DNA from: Alphaproteobacteria bacterium
GTDB taxonomy: Bacteria; Pseudomonadota; Alphaproteobacteria; Micavibrionales; UBA2020
DNA: 64,000 bases
Direction: 5' to 3'
NCBI GenBank assembly: GCA_025934695.1
Contig: JAICWS010000001.1
Coordinates: 62,001-126,000, forward strand
Shown here: positions 26,647 through 38,123 of the stretch, piece after piece
How positions within the stretch are numbered: position 1 is the stretch's first letter
Layout: each line of letters opens with the position of its first letter
Position numbers and translations under genes: made by a program
The notes under the pieces: model-generated
Database searches by the model: none
What the model was told of the DNA's origin: nothing
The model's input: the letters and a program-made list of their open reading frames with translations, nothing else

Positions 26647-27183
26647 ATGACTGAAGAAATCGAATCCCCCGTCGAAAGCGTCTCCGAAGACATGCACCAC
26701 CACGCGGAGCATTCGGCGGAAAGCTGGCTGAAGTGGTGCGCCGTCCTGGCCGCGACATATGCGGTGCTGGCCGCCATCGCGGGGCTGCAATCATCCCACT
26801 TTGCCAACGACGCGATGATTGAGCAGATCGAGGCCTCCGACCAGTGGGGCTATTACCAGGCCAAGGGTATCAAGGCCATGGTCGCCGAAAGTGAACGCGA
26901 CATCCTGCGCCAGCTCGGCAAGGATGCCGGCAAATCGCCCGATCCCGACAAGTACAAAAAGGAACAGGAAGACATCCAGAAGGACGCGCAGGAAAAAGTC
27001 GAAGCCGCCAAGCGACACCTGGTGCAGCACGAAATCCTCTCCCGCGCGGTCACGATGTTCCAAGTGTCGATCGCCGTCATCGCCATCGCCGTTCTCACAA
27101 AACGCCGCCCGTTCGCGCTGCTCTCGGCGGCGATGAGCCTGCTTGGTTTGTATTTCCTTGCCGCGGGTTTGATGACGCGCTGA
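26647..27183 (+). CDS. DUF4337 family membrane protein
   Basis: 178 residues. A His/Glu-rich N-terminus (DMHHHAEHSAESW) leads into a first membrane segment (WCAVLAATYAVLAAIAGL), then a charged coiled-coil-like region of about 85 residues (residues 55-135) and two further hydrophobic segments at the C-terminus (FQVSIAVIAIAVLT and LLSAAMSLLGLYFLAAGLM). This layout and the SDQWGYYQAKGIK motif are those of DUF4337 proteins, which have no known function. Convergent with the YfhO-like gene two bases beyond its stop. Confidence 0.85.
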   Translation: MTEEIESPVESVSEDMHHHAEHSAESWLKWCAVLAATYAVLAAIAGLQSSHFANDAMIEQIEASDQWGYYQAKGIKAMVAESERDILRQLGKDAGKSPDPDKYKKEQEDIQKDAQEKVEAAKRHLVQHEILSRAVTMFQVSIAVIAIAVLTKRRPFALLSAAMSLLGLYFLAAGLMTR

Positions 27184-27184
27184 T

Positions 27185-29356
27185 CTAGCCGGAAACTTTA
27201 CCTGCGCGTTGCCGGTTCCATAGCGCGGCCGCGGCGGCTGCCAGCAGAGCTGTTATGGCGAGCGCCATGCAGGGCTCGAAATAAGGGGGCAGGAAGCCGA
27301 GCTCGAGGCGGCCCGCGGCGTTGGGCGGGATATCGACGGCGACGAAAAAGTCATCCAGGGCGCGTGTAGTCAGCGGCACGCCATCCAGGTCTGCATGGAA
27401 GCCGGGATAAAACGCCCGGGCGAAAGCGATGGTTGCCTTCGCCGGTCCGTTGCGCAGGGTCAGGCTTTCTCCGTTCGTCTCGAGTGCCCCGTCGCCCACC
27501 GTGAGGGCGGGGGAGTGCCATGAAACCGTTCCGGGAAGTCGGGAAGCCTGCGGCGCCATAAAGCGTACCGTCGCCGGGTGGTTTTCCTGCGTCCAGTGCA
27601 AAGCCGACATGCCCGGGGCAATCGAGTCCGCTGTTTTCTTGTCAGCGACGATGGTGCCGACTTTCAGGAGTTCGAGGTAAGAAGCCCCCGTCTCGGGCTC
27701 GTGCCGCATCAGCGCAGGAAATTTCGCCGAAGCAAAGTTATCGAGATTGCCGGAAACCCTGGCCCAGCTGCGATGCCCGAGTGACGAATAGCCACCGATC
27801 GTGTCGATATTGAAATAGGCGCCCATGGCCTGATAAAGGAATTCGTTTTCGTCGAGCAGACGATGCGATGCGGGGAAGTCGTAAAGGTACAACGAATAAT
27901 TGACGCAGGAGCCGTCATGCGGCCGAATATTCGTCGTCTGGTCGTCTTTTCCCCAATCGCCGTACAGGATTGGATTCACCGGAAACATCGCCGCGATGGA
28001 AAGGACGATCGCAGCCGCACCGGCGCCCAAATAACTGGCAAGCCATTTTCCGCCGGCGGCGCGCGCGGCCAGGGGCAGTAGCAGCGCAAAAATGATTGGC
28101 ATGGGAAAGAGGATCAGGGACGGCAGAACCGGCTGCGCAGGGTTCCCCAACGCGAGAAGCGCCAGCATGATCATGGCCACGACGGCGTGCCTGGGCCGCG
28201 GCGCCGACAAAACGGGATCATCCTGGAGCATCGAAAGCGTCACGATCAGGATGACGAGGTCGAGGTCCGCCAGCCAGCGGGTCGGATAACGCAGAAGATG
28301 GATGTGCAGCATGCCCGTCGCCAACAGGAACAGCGGCGCGGCCACGGCGGCTAATTCGTCGATTTTTTTGAATGAAAGTGCGGACCGCCGCGCCATGAAC
28401 ATCGCGGGAAGAAAGAACCAGGCGATGAAGTAAAACGGCATCGCCACCAGCGACATCGTCTGATCGCGGTCGGAAACCATCGTCGGCCAGCCCGGGTTGC
28501 CTGCCCCGGCCAGCAGGTCCGGCACGGAAGCCGTCAACCCGTTGATGTCGATATTCTCGACGCGCGCCGTCCATGGCAAGGCGGCGACGACGGGAACCAC
28601 CACGGGCAGGCAAAGCGCCACGGACAGCCCGGCGGCCAGCGCGAAACGCAAAGCGCCTTGTCGATTGCCGCGCATAACTTCCGCCGCGAAAAGAACCGTG
28701 CCGACAATCGCCAGCACGACGTCGGTATGCGGCCATCCGGCGCTCACGGTCAGGTACATCAGGACACCAGTCGTGAGCACATGCAGCGGAATATTTCCCT
28801 GCCGCCTTGGCAATTCCTTGAGCGAGGCCCAGGCAAATGCCAGGAACGCCAGCGACAGCAGCGCCGGGCCCCAGATGTTGGAGTCGAAATAAAGGGAGTA
28901 GATATTCGTCCCCATGAGGAACGCCAGGAGCGCTGAAAAATCCGCCCTCAATGCGTAAGCGCGGCCAAGGCGGTAAACTCCGCAACACAGAAATCCGCTG
29001 ACAAGGATCGCGAAGAGCAGGCCGCTCAGCTCCAGGTGCTGAGGCATGATGGTGAGAGTCAGCAGAAGCGAAAAAGGATTCAGCAGCCCGTATTGCCAGT
29101 CGAGCCACAGTGCTCCGCCGGTAAAGGTCCGCACCGTCAGGAAAGGAAAATGTCCGTCGAGCAGCGCCTGTTTGATGATCAGCCCGTAGGGAAAATACTG
29201 AACCTGCCGGTCGTCGGTGAAAAAGAACCGGGGATTGATCGCGTAGATGCAACACAGGACCGCGACGAGGCCCACAAGCGCCGCCGCCAGCGGGTGAAAC
29301 CTTCCTGCGCCCTTGTTAGCGGTTCCTGGTGTCTGGCTTGTCTGTTGAAAAGACAA
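27185..29356 (-). CDS. YfhO-like polytopic membrane protein 1
   Basis: 723-residue integral membrane protein with about 11-13 hydrophobic segments. The first extracytoplasmic loop (FFTDDRQVQYFPYGLIIKQA then DGHFPFLTVRTFTGGALWLD) and the C-terminal soluble part with FYPGFHADLDGVPLTTRALD resemble the YfhO family, GT-C-like glycosyltransferases implicated in glycosylating lipoteichoic acid or other envelope polymers. Acidic residues in the first loop (DDR) fit a GT-C catalytic site. Start is a TTG at 29356 with GGAG seven bases before; there is no nearby ATG. Clearly paralogous to the 744-residue protein near 38-40 kb. Downstream of greA and the ZIP gene on the same strand. Confidence 0.75.
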   Translation of the reverse strand: MSFQQTSQTPGTANKGAGRFHPLAAALVGLVAVLCCIYAINPRFFFTDDRQVQYFPYGLIIKQALLDGHFPFLTVRTFTGGALWLDWQYGLLNPFSLLLTLTIMPQHLELSGLLFAILVSGFLCCGVYRLGRAYALRADFSALLAFLMGTNIYSLYFDSNIWGPALLSLAFLAFAWASLKELPRRQGNIPLHVLTTGVLMYLTVSAGWPHTDVVLAIVGTVLFAAEVMRGNRQGALRFALAAGLSVALCLPVVVPVVAALPWTARVENIDINGLTASVPDLLAGAGNPGWPTMVSDRDQTMSLVAMPFYFIAWFFLPAMFMARRSALSFKKIDELAAVAAPLFLLATGMLHIHLLRYPTRWLADLDLVILIVTLSMLQDDPVLSAPRPRHAVVAMIMLALLALGNPAQPVLPSLILFPMPIIFALLLPLAARAAGGKWLASYLGAGAAAIVLSIAAMFPVNPILYGDWGKDDQTTNIRPHDGSCVNYSLYLYDFPASHRLLDENEFLYQAMGAYFNIDTIGGYSSLGHRSWARVSGNLDNFASAKFPALMRHEPETGASYLELLKVGTIVADKKTADSIAPGMSALHWTQENHPATVRFMAPQASRLPGTVSWHSPALTVGDGALETNGESLTLRNGPAKATIAFARAFYPGFHADLDGVPLTTRALDDFFVAVDIPPNAAGRLELGFLPPYFEPCMALAITALLAAAAAALWNRQRAGKVSG

Positions 29357-29438
29357 ACGGCGGCTCCGTCATTGGCCGTGTTGAAGATAATCCAGACTAC
29401 GGCGGTAGCATGGAATGTCAATATCGCGACGGCCGCCG

Positions 29439-30179
29439 TCACCCAATCAACCGCACCACCAGCCCGATGAACTCCGCGCCGAGGCAGGTCAGCACGATCA
29501 GTCCGGCCGTCATGCCGGGCTTGCTGCGGGAGTGGGCTTCGGGGAGGACGTCGGCGGCGCCGATGTAGAGGAGGAAGCCGGCGAAGAAGCCGAGGTAGAG
29601 CATCAGCATCTCGGGCGGCACCTTGATGGCGTAGGACACGGCGGCGCCGACAACGGGCGCTGCGGCGTCGGCCAGCAGCAGGTGGAAGGCGCGGCGCTTG
29701 GTGTTGCGGTTGACGAGCATCAGGCCGACCGTATTGAGCCCGTCGCAGAAATCATGCGCAATGACCGCGAGCGCCACGACCGTGCCGACGGCGGGCGAAA
29801 CCTGGAAGCCCAGGCCGATCCCGACGCCGTCCATGAAACTGTGGCCGGTCAGCGCGAGCGCTGAGAGGACGCCAATCTTCGGATGGCGGTGGCCGCCCGT
29901 ATAGTCCTTGTCGTGGACCATGTGGACGATAAAGAATTTTTCGAACGCATGAAAAACGAGGAAGCCCAGCACTAGCGTCGTCATGGCGCCCGACGGATCG
30001 TAATTATGCTCATGCGCAATGGAGAAGATTTCCGGGAGCAGGTCGAAGGCCACGACGCCCAGCAGCACGCCGGCCGTGAAACTGAGAATGAAGTGCAGGC
30101 GGTCGTTGAATTTGAGCGCGAACAGCCCCCCGCACAGCGTCGAGAAGAACGTTGCAAGCGACAGCGGAATGGGGCTCAT
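29439..30179 (-). CDS. ZIP family divalent metal transporter
   Basis: 246-residue membrane protein with about eight hydrophobic segments. The two metal-site helices of the ZIP family are visible: TGHSFMDGVGIGLGF (His and Asp) and VIAHDFCDGLNTVGLM (His-Asp and Asp-Gly). A His-rich loop (MVHDKDYTGGHRHPKIG) precedes the first. Family members import zinc, iron or other divalent cations. Located 37 bases after greA on the same strand, possibly part of the carB-greA transcript. Confidence 0.88.
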   Translation of the reverse strand: MSPIPLSLATFFSTLCGGLFALKFNDRLHFILSFTAGVLLGVVAFDLLPEIFSIAHEHNYDPSGAMTTLVLGFLVFHAFEKFFIVHMVHDKDYTGGHRHPKIGVLSALALTGHSFMDGVGIGLGFQVSPAVGTVVALAVIAHDFCDGLNTVGLMLVNRNTKRRAFHLLLADAAAPVVGAAVSYAIKVPPEMLMLYLGFFAGFLLYIGAADVLPEAHSRSKPGMTAGLIVLTCLGAEFIGLVVRLIG

Positions 30180-30216
30180 GAGTTTAATAGTCCCGAAGGC
30201 CGGAAACGGCGATGGT

Positions 30217-30690
30217 TTATTTATACACGACTTCGAGGACTTCGTAAGCCTTGGTTCCCTTGGGCGTGGTCACCTCGACGCTGTCCCCGGCCTTCTTGCC
30301 GATCAGGGCGCGCGGCAGCGGCGCGGTGAGGGCGAGGCGGCCTTTCTCGATGTCGGCTTCATATTCGCCGACTATCTGGAAGGCCTGCTCGTGGTCGGTG
30401 TCTTCATCCACCACCTTAACATGAGCGCCGAACTTAATGACATTGCCGTTCATTTTCGTCGTATCGATGACGTCGGCGCGGGAGATCTTGTCCTCGAGCT
30501 CGAGGATGCGGCCTTCGATAAAGCTCTGCTTCTCGCGCGCGGCATGATACTCCGCGTTCTCTGACAGGTCGCCGTGCGAACGGGCTTCGGCGATGGCCTC
30601 GATAATATTCGGGCGCTCAACCGATTTCAGGTGCTTGATTTCCTCTTCGAGCCGTTTGTAGCCGTCGGAGGTCATGGGTATTTTCTGCAT
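30217..30690 (-). CDS. greA: Transcription elongation factor GreA
   Basis: Rescues backtracked RNA polymerase by stimulating transcript cleavage. The N-terminal coiled coil carries the acidic tip [18 protein letters not shown], which enters the polymerase secondary channel; the C-terminal FKBP-like domain ends [13 protein letters not shown]. The ATG at 30690 (AGGA six bases before) gives 157 residues, the standard length; an upstream in-frame extension is not used. Directly downstream of carB, a common alphaproteobacterial arrangement. Confidence 0.95.
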   Translation of the reverse strand: MQKIPMTSDGYKRLEEEIKHLKSVERPNIIEAIAEARSHGDLSENAEYHAAREKQSFIEGRILELEDKISRADVIDTTKMNGNVIKFGAHVKVVDEDTDHEQAFQIVGEYEADIEKGRLALTAPLPRALIGKKAGDSVEVTTPKGTKAYEVLEVVYK

Positions 30691-30794
30691 AATCAGTCCT
30701 ATTCTTAAAAGCCGCAAACCGGCCAAAACTCGGAACAAAACTTTCTTCATGCGCCGAAAACCAGCGCATTATCGCTTGTCCCTTGTTCCCTTGA

Positions 30795-34085
<3,291 letters not shown>

Positions 34086-34279
34086 GAGACTTTCCCGACC
34101 GAGCTTTTTTGAGCTTTTCCCGAAGTTAGGGCAGGGAGGGGGTCCCGTCAAGCCATTCGGGGCGTTTTTTATTGCTTTATGCGCCTGAAATCGCAAATAA
34201 ATTGTCGCCTTGCGCACCCCGCTCCGCAGCGGATATAATCAATCTTCCCGTTCTGGGTTTTCTCCACAAGACCTTCGCC

Positions 34280-35491
34280 ATGGCAATCCCCGGCTTTCTC
34301 AAGAGCAAAATCCAGTCTCCCGACATCCTGAATACCCTGTGGGTATGGTCGTTCATCGGCGTCGCGGGCTTTTCGCCGGTCCTTTACGACGTTTTCTGGC
34401 CCAGCCATGGCGGCTATGACGTCAGGGGCTACAGGCTGGGCCGCGACTTTGCCAACGTCTGGCTGGGGGCGCGCCTGACTCGCGAGGGAAAACTGTCGCA
34501 TATTTACGATTTCCCGGCCTATATGCAGGAGATGCGGGCGCTGTTCGGCCAGGAATACACCCAGCATAACTTTTCCTATCCGCCCGATATTCTTCCGCTG
34601 ATTTTCGTCTTCGGCCTGCTTCCTTATTTTCCGGCATTCTTCGCCTGGATCGCTTCGGGCGCGACCGCGCTGGTCGCCGCGATACGCGCGAACAAGGACA
34701 TTGTGAAGTCATGGCGTTTGCCGGCGCTGATGCTATTGTCGCCCGCCTTCCTCGTCAACATCGTTACCGGACAGAATGGCGGCTTTTCGGCGGCCTGTTT
34801 CCTGGGCGGTTTTTACCTGTGCGAATCTTCGCCCGTCATTGCGGGCGTGCTGTTCGGCCTGCTGACCGTCAAGCCGCAGCTCGGCGTGCTGATCCCCTTT
34901 GCCTTGCTGTTACGCAAGAACTGGAAGTGCATCGCGAGCGCCGGCGTCACGACGGTGTGCCTTGTCGGGCTGAGCCTGCTGTTATTGGGTGTCGCGCCCT
35001 GGCAGGACTATTGGACGAAGGGGATATCGTTCCAGCAAAGCCTGCTGGAGCTGTCTCAGGGCTATTACCGGCTGATGATGCCTGGCGTCTATGCCGACGC
35101 GCGCGTCGTAATGCAGTTCAGTATCGGCGTGTCGTTGATCATACAGCTTGCCTGCGGCGCCTTGGCGTTCACGCTGGCGCTGCTGAACGTGAACCGCGAT
35201 GGACTGAGCCCGCGCACGATTGCGATGCTCGCCATCGCGACGCCGCTGGTGGTGCCTTACAGTTTCAACTACGACCTGACGATCGCCTGCGGCGGCGCCA
35301 TGATTTTCCTTGCAACGGTCACGGAAATGCCGGTGCTTGCACATCTCCTCTTCGGGGCGCTGTGGGTCCTCCCCTCCACGATTTTCGAGATCAAGAGAAT
35401 GCCATACTTCCCGGCCTCCAGCCTCACGCTGATGCTGTTACTGGTCTTTTTGCACGTCTATGGGAAGACCCGCGCCGCGCCGCCGGCATAA
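34280..35491 (+). CDS. GT87-like (DUF2029) membrane glycosyltransferase 1
   Basis: 403-residue protein with about ten membrane segments. The motif DFANVWLGARLTREGKLSHI followed by QHNFSYPPDILPLIFVFGLL is the DUF2029/GT87 pattern: Asp in the first periplasmic loop and FxYPP in the next. GT87 enzymes use polyprenyl-phosphate mannose or other lipid-linked sugars outside the membrane. The ATG at 34280 is chosen because paralogue similarity begins shortly after (LKSKIQSPDILNTLWVWS); the frame is open from 34172. Divergent from carB. First of three consecutive paralogues. Acceptor unknown. Confidence 0.8.
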   Translation: MAIPGFLKSKIQSPDILNTLWVWSFIGVAGFSPVLYDVFWPSHGGYDVRGYRLGRDFANVWLGARLTREGKLSHIYDFPAYMQEMRALFGQEYTQHNFSYPPDILPLIFVFGLLPYFPAFFAWIASGATALVAAIRANKDIVKSWRLPALMLLSPAFLVNIVTGQNGGFSAACFLGGFYLCESSPVIAGVLFGLLTVKPQLGVLIPFALLLRKNWKCIASAGVTTVCLVGLSLLLLGVAPWQDYWTKGISFQQSLLELSQGYYRLMMPGVYADARVVMQFSIGVSLIIQLACGALAFTLALLNVNRDGLSPRTIAMLAIATPLVVPYSFNYDLTIACGGAMIFLATVTEMPVLAHLLFGALWVLPSTIFEIKRMPYFPASSLTLMLLLVFLHVYGKTRAAPPA

Positions 35492-35661
35492 TTCGCGTAT
35501 CGTCTGCGTGGTGTCGTCATGGCGTATGCAATGCGCCATTCGGTGACTATGAAACGGATGACCTAAAGGAGAGTGTTATATCTGAATATGGTTTTCATGC
35601 ATCGTCAGAAAGTGTAATGTAAACTTAATAACTTAATAATATACCACGGTTAGATTGCTGC
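35492..35661. other. AT-rich spacer between GT87 paralogues
   Basis: 170 bases with no gene. The second half (about 35570-35650) is markedly AT-rich (GTAATGTAAACTTAATAACT then TAATAATATACC), unlike the surrounding coding DNA. It probably contains the promoter of the second GT87-like gene, but no convincing -35/-10 pair could be assigned. Confidence 0.5.
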
Positions 35662-36921
35662 ATGGGGATACTGACGTCACGGGTCCGCTCACCGGAAAGC
35701 CTTCGGCTCCTCTGGTTTTGGTCAATCGTCGGATTTTTGGGCTTTTCATTCCCGTTTATCAGGTTTTACCTTCCATCTCACGGCATTATTGATGTCAACG
35801 GCAATATCGTTGGAGACGACTTCGTCAACGTTTGGTTCGGCGCACGCCTGGCGATGCGCAACGAAATGCATGCCCTGTATTTCCCAAGTGAATACGTTCA
35901 GCACATGGCGGGGGCATTCAGCCAGCACTTCTATGATCATAATTTTTCCTATTTTCCCAATGTCCTCCCGCTGATTTTGGTTTTTGGGTTGCTTCCGTAC
36001 CTTCCGTCGCTTGCGTTCTGGACCTTCTTCGGCACGGCAAGTCTTATCGCCGCGCTAAAGCGTAACAAATTTTCCCAGTTGTCTTTAGCGTCACTTTTTC
36101 TTATCGCTTTTTCCCCGGCGAATATTCTAAATGCGATTGGGGGGCAGAATGGAGCGTTCACCGGCGCCCTGTTCCTGGGAGGGTTATTTCTATGCCGGGC
36201 ATCTCCTCTGACTGCTGGAGTGCTATTCGGCATTTTGACGGTCAAGCCCCATCTTGGAATTTTAATCCCTTTCGTTCTCCTTCTTCAGCGTAACTGGAGA
36301 TGCATCGCGAGCGCGTCGGTGACCGCATTGCTCTTGATTACAACAAGCGTCTTAATCTGGGGCATCGCGCCCTGGCAATACTACATGGCGGGAACCATGC
36401 CCTTTCAGACAGAATTCCTGTCCGTACACCGTCCCGATGCAAAGAATATGCTGATGCCTGGTCCTTATGAGGATCTCTCGACTCTCATGCATGTTCCGGA
36501 GTGGTACGCCGTGATTATATGCGTTTGTATCGGCATGGCCGCCCTGTGGATGTCCTTTCACTTGCTGATCAAAGAAGGATTGACGCCGCGTGTTATTCTC
36601 ATGCTGGCCACGACAACCCTCATTATCCTTCCCTACGGATTTGAATATGACATGGGAGCAATCACCGGCGCTCTTGTTATCTACCTCGCATCTGCTGCGG
36701 AAATCCCAATGCTTACTCATTTGATGCTGGGTTTGCTTTGGGCGCTGCCGGCACTCATTCTGGAGATTAAAACGGTTCAATTGCCTATCAGTAGTTCCAT
36801 CCTGATCCTGTCCCTCGTGTCTTTATATTTCTGTGAGAGCAAGATGTCTGCGGCATCCTCGATCGAAAACCTGTTGGGGCGGGAAGGAGAGAGAGCCGTG
36901 ACTGACAGGACAGCGCCATGA
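35662..36921 (+). CDS. GT87-like (DUF2029) membrane glycosyltransferase 2
   Basis: 419-residue paralogue of its neighbours with the same landmarks: DDFVNVWFGARLAMRNEMHA, DHNFSYFPNVLPLILVFGLL, ILNAIGGQNGAFTGALFLGG, ILTVKPHLGILIPFVLLLQR. Note FSYFP where the others have FSYPP. The DNA is clearly AT-richer than its neighbours (by hand count, 36061-36120 is 26 of 60 G+C), suggesting a separate origin or relaxed codon selection. The C-terminus has a hydrophilic tail of about 25 residues. Its stop overlaps the start of the third paralogue as ATGA, so the two are translationally coupled. Confidence 0.8.
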   Translation: MGILTSRVRSPESLRLLWFWSIVGFLGFSFPFIRFYLPSHGIIDVNGNIVGDDFVNVWFGARLAMRNEMHALYFPSEYVQHMAGAFSQHFYDHNFSYFPNVLPLILVFGLLPYLPSLAFWTFFGTASLIAALKRNKFSQLSLASLFLIAFSPANILNAIGGQNGAFTGALFLGGLFLCRASPLTAGVLFGILTVKPHLGILIPFVLLLQRNWRCIASASVTALLLITTSVLIWGIAPWQYYMAGTMPFQTEFLSVHRPDAKNMLMPGPYEDLSTLMHVPEWYAVIICVCIGMAALWMSFHLLIKEGLTPRVILMLATTTLIILPYGFEYDMGAITGALVIYLASAAEIPMLTHLMLGLLWALPALILEIKTVQLPISSSILILSLVSLYFCESKMSAASSIENLLGREGERAVTDRTAP

Positions 36922-38123
36922 ACGCGCGCATCCATAATCCACTGCGATTATTCTGGATGTGGACGCTTCTCGGCCTTGCCCACCTGACAGGACCTTGGCT
37001 GTACTGGCTTATGCCGGGCAAGGATGGTCATGATGTGCAGGGCTATCTGCCGGGGCGCGATTTTGTCAATGTCTGGTTCGGGGCGAAACAGGTGATAGAC
37101 GGAAAATCGGCGCACATCCTGGCACATCGCGAATATCTGGCGGATATGCGGTCTCTGCTGGGCAAGGATTACCCCATCCATAATTTTTCTTATCCGCCGC
37201 ACATCTTGCCGTTGATCCTTGCTTTCGGGCTGGCGTCCTATTTTCCGTCCCTGGCGGCCTGGACGCTGGCGGGTGGGGCTGCATTCGTCCTGGCCCTGCG
37301 CGCCAATAAGTTTTATGCATTCAAATGGCAGGCCCTGCTGCTCGTGCTATTGTCTCCTGCAGCCATCTTTAACGCCATTTTCGGGCAGAACGGCGCATTT
37401 ACGGCAGCCTTTCTTCTGGGAGGGCTTTATCTTTGCGAGGCATCCCCGGTGGCCGGCGGAATCCTGTTTGGCTTGCTGACGGTGAAGCCGCACATGGGGT
37501 TGTTGATTCCCCTTGTATTGCTCATACGCCGCAACTGGGCCTGTATCGCAAGCGCTGGCGTCACGACGGCCATTCTGATCGCCGTCAGCCTGCTGTGCTG
37601 GGGAACAGGGCCATGGCACGACTATATCGGAGATACTATTCCTTATCAGGCGGGCTTCCTGAACGGGGTCAGCAACATGTTCAATCCGCTGATGCCCGGG
37701 CCTTGGTCCGACGCCGTCCGGATGACGGCGGTCGAAGGCATACGCTATACCTTCTATGGAATAGCGGCATTGGCGGCGCTGGCTTCCGTCATTCTGACGG
37801 TAAAGAAGGAGGGATTAACGGCGCGCAGCATCCTGATGATCGCGCTCGCGACGATGATCATTCTTCCCTACGGATTCAATTACGACATGGTCGCCATCAC
37901 GGGCGCGCTTGCGGTTTACCTGGGAACGCTGGCCGACGTTTCGGCTTCAGGCTTTGTCATTCTGGGCTGTCTGTGGGCGCTGCCCGCGGCGGTGATCGTG
38001 CTCAAGCTGGCGCCGCTCCCGATCAGTAGCGCCATTCTGCTGGCGTCACTTATCCACCTGCATTTTTCATCGGCTTGCGGAAGATCTGGAACACGCCCAG
38101 GCAAATTTTTTGCCCCGGATTAG
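36918..38123 (+). CDS. GT87-like (DUF2029) membrane glycosyltransferase 3
   Basis: 401-residue paralogue: GRDFVNVWFGAKQVIDGKSA, IHNFSYPPHILPLILAFGL, NAIFGQNGAFTAAFLLGGLY, LLTVKPHMGLLIPLVLLIRR. About ten membrane segments. The last 20 or so residues (SSACGRSGTRPGKFFAPD) are not part of the family: the DNA there is the antisense of a spermidine-synthase-like gene end, so the original C-terminus was replaced by recombination. It overlaps the convergent YfhO-like gene by 57 bases. GC content is normal for the window, unlike the preceding paralogue. Confidence 0.8.
   Translation: MNARIHNPLRLFWMWTLLGLAHLTGPWLYWLMPGKDGHDVQGYLPGRDFVNVWFGAKQVIDGKSAHILAHREYLADMRSLLGKDYPIHNFSYPPHILPLILAFGLASYFPSLAAWTLAGGAAFVLALRANKFYAFKWQALLLVLLSPAAIFNAIFGQNGAFTAAFLLGGLYLCEASPVAGGILFGLLTVKPHMGLLIPLVLLIRRNWACIASAGVTTAILIAVSLLCWGTGPWHDYIGDTIPYQAGFLNGVSNMFNPLMPGPWSDAVRMTAVEGIRYTFYGIAALAALASVILTVKKEGLTARSILMIALATMIILPYGFNYDMVAITGALAVYLGTLADVSASGFVILGCLWALPAAVIVLKLAPLPISSAILLASLIHLHFSSACGRSGTRPGKFFAPD
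38024..38100. repeat. GT87-end/SpeE-end junction, copy A
   Basis: 77 bases that align with 40449-40520 in the same orientation: CAGTAGCGCCATT-TGCTGGC, then CATTTTTCA-CGGCTTGCGGA, CTGGAA-ACGC-CAG. On the plus strand this is the end of the third GT87-like gene. On the minus strand 38050-38100 reads LGVFQIFRKPMKNAGG then stop, the C-terminus of a SpeE-like protein (intact copy: LSVFQVFRKPVKNAGK). It is therefore a fossil tail of another SpeE-like gene, now cut off from its body. Confidence 0.75.

Noticed and set aside
34711-35622. 303-codon plus-strand frame
   Set aside because: Shifted frame of the first GT87-like gene, Arg/Ala-rich with no membrane segments; the intact GT87-like frame is clearly the coding one.
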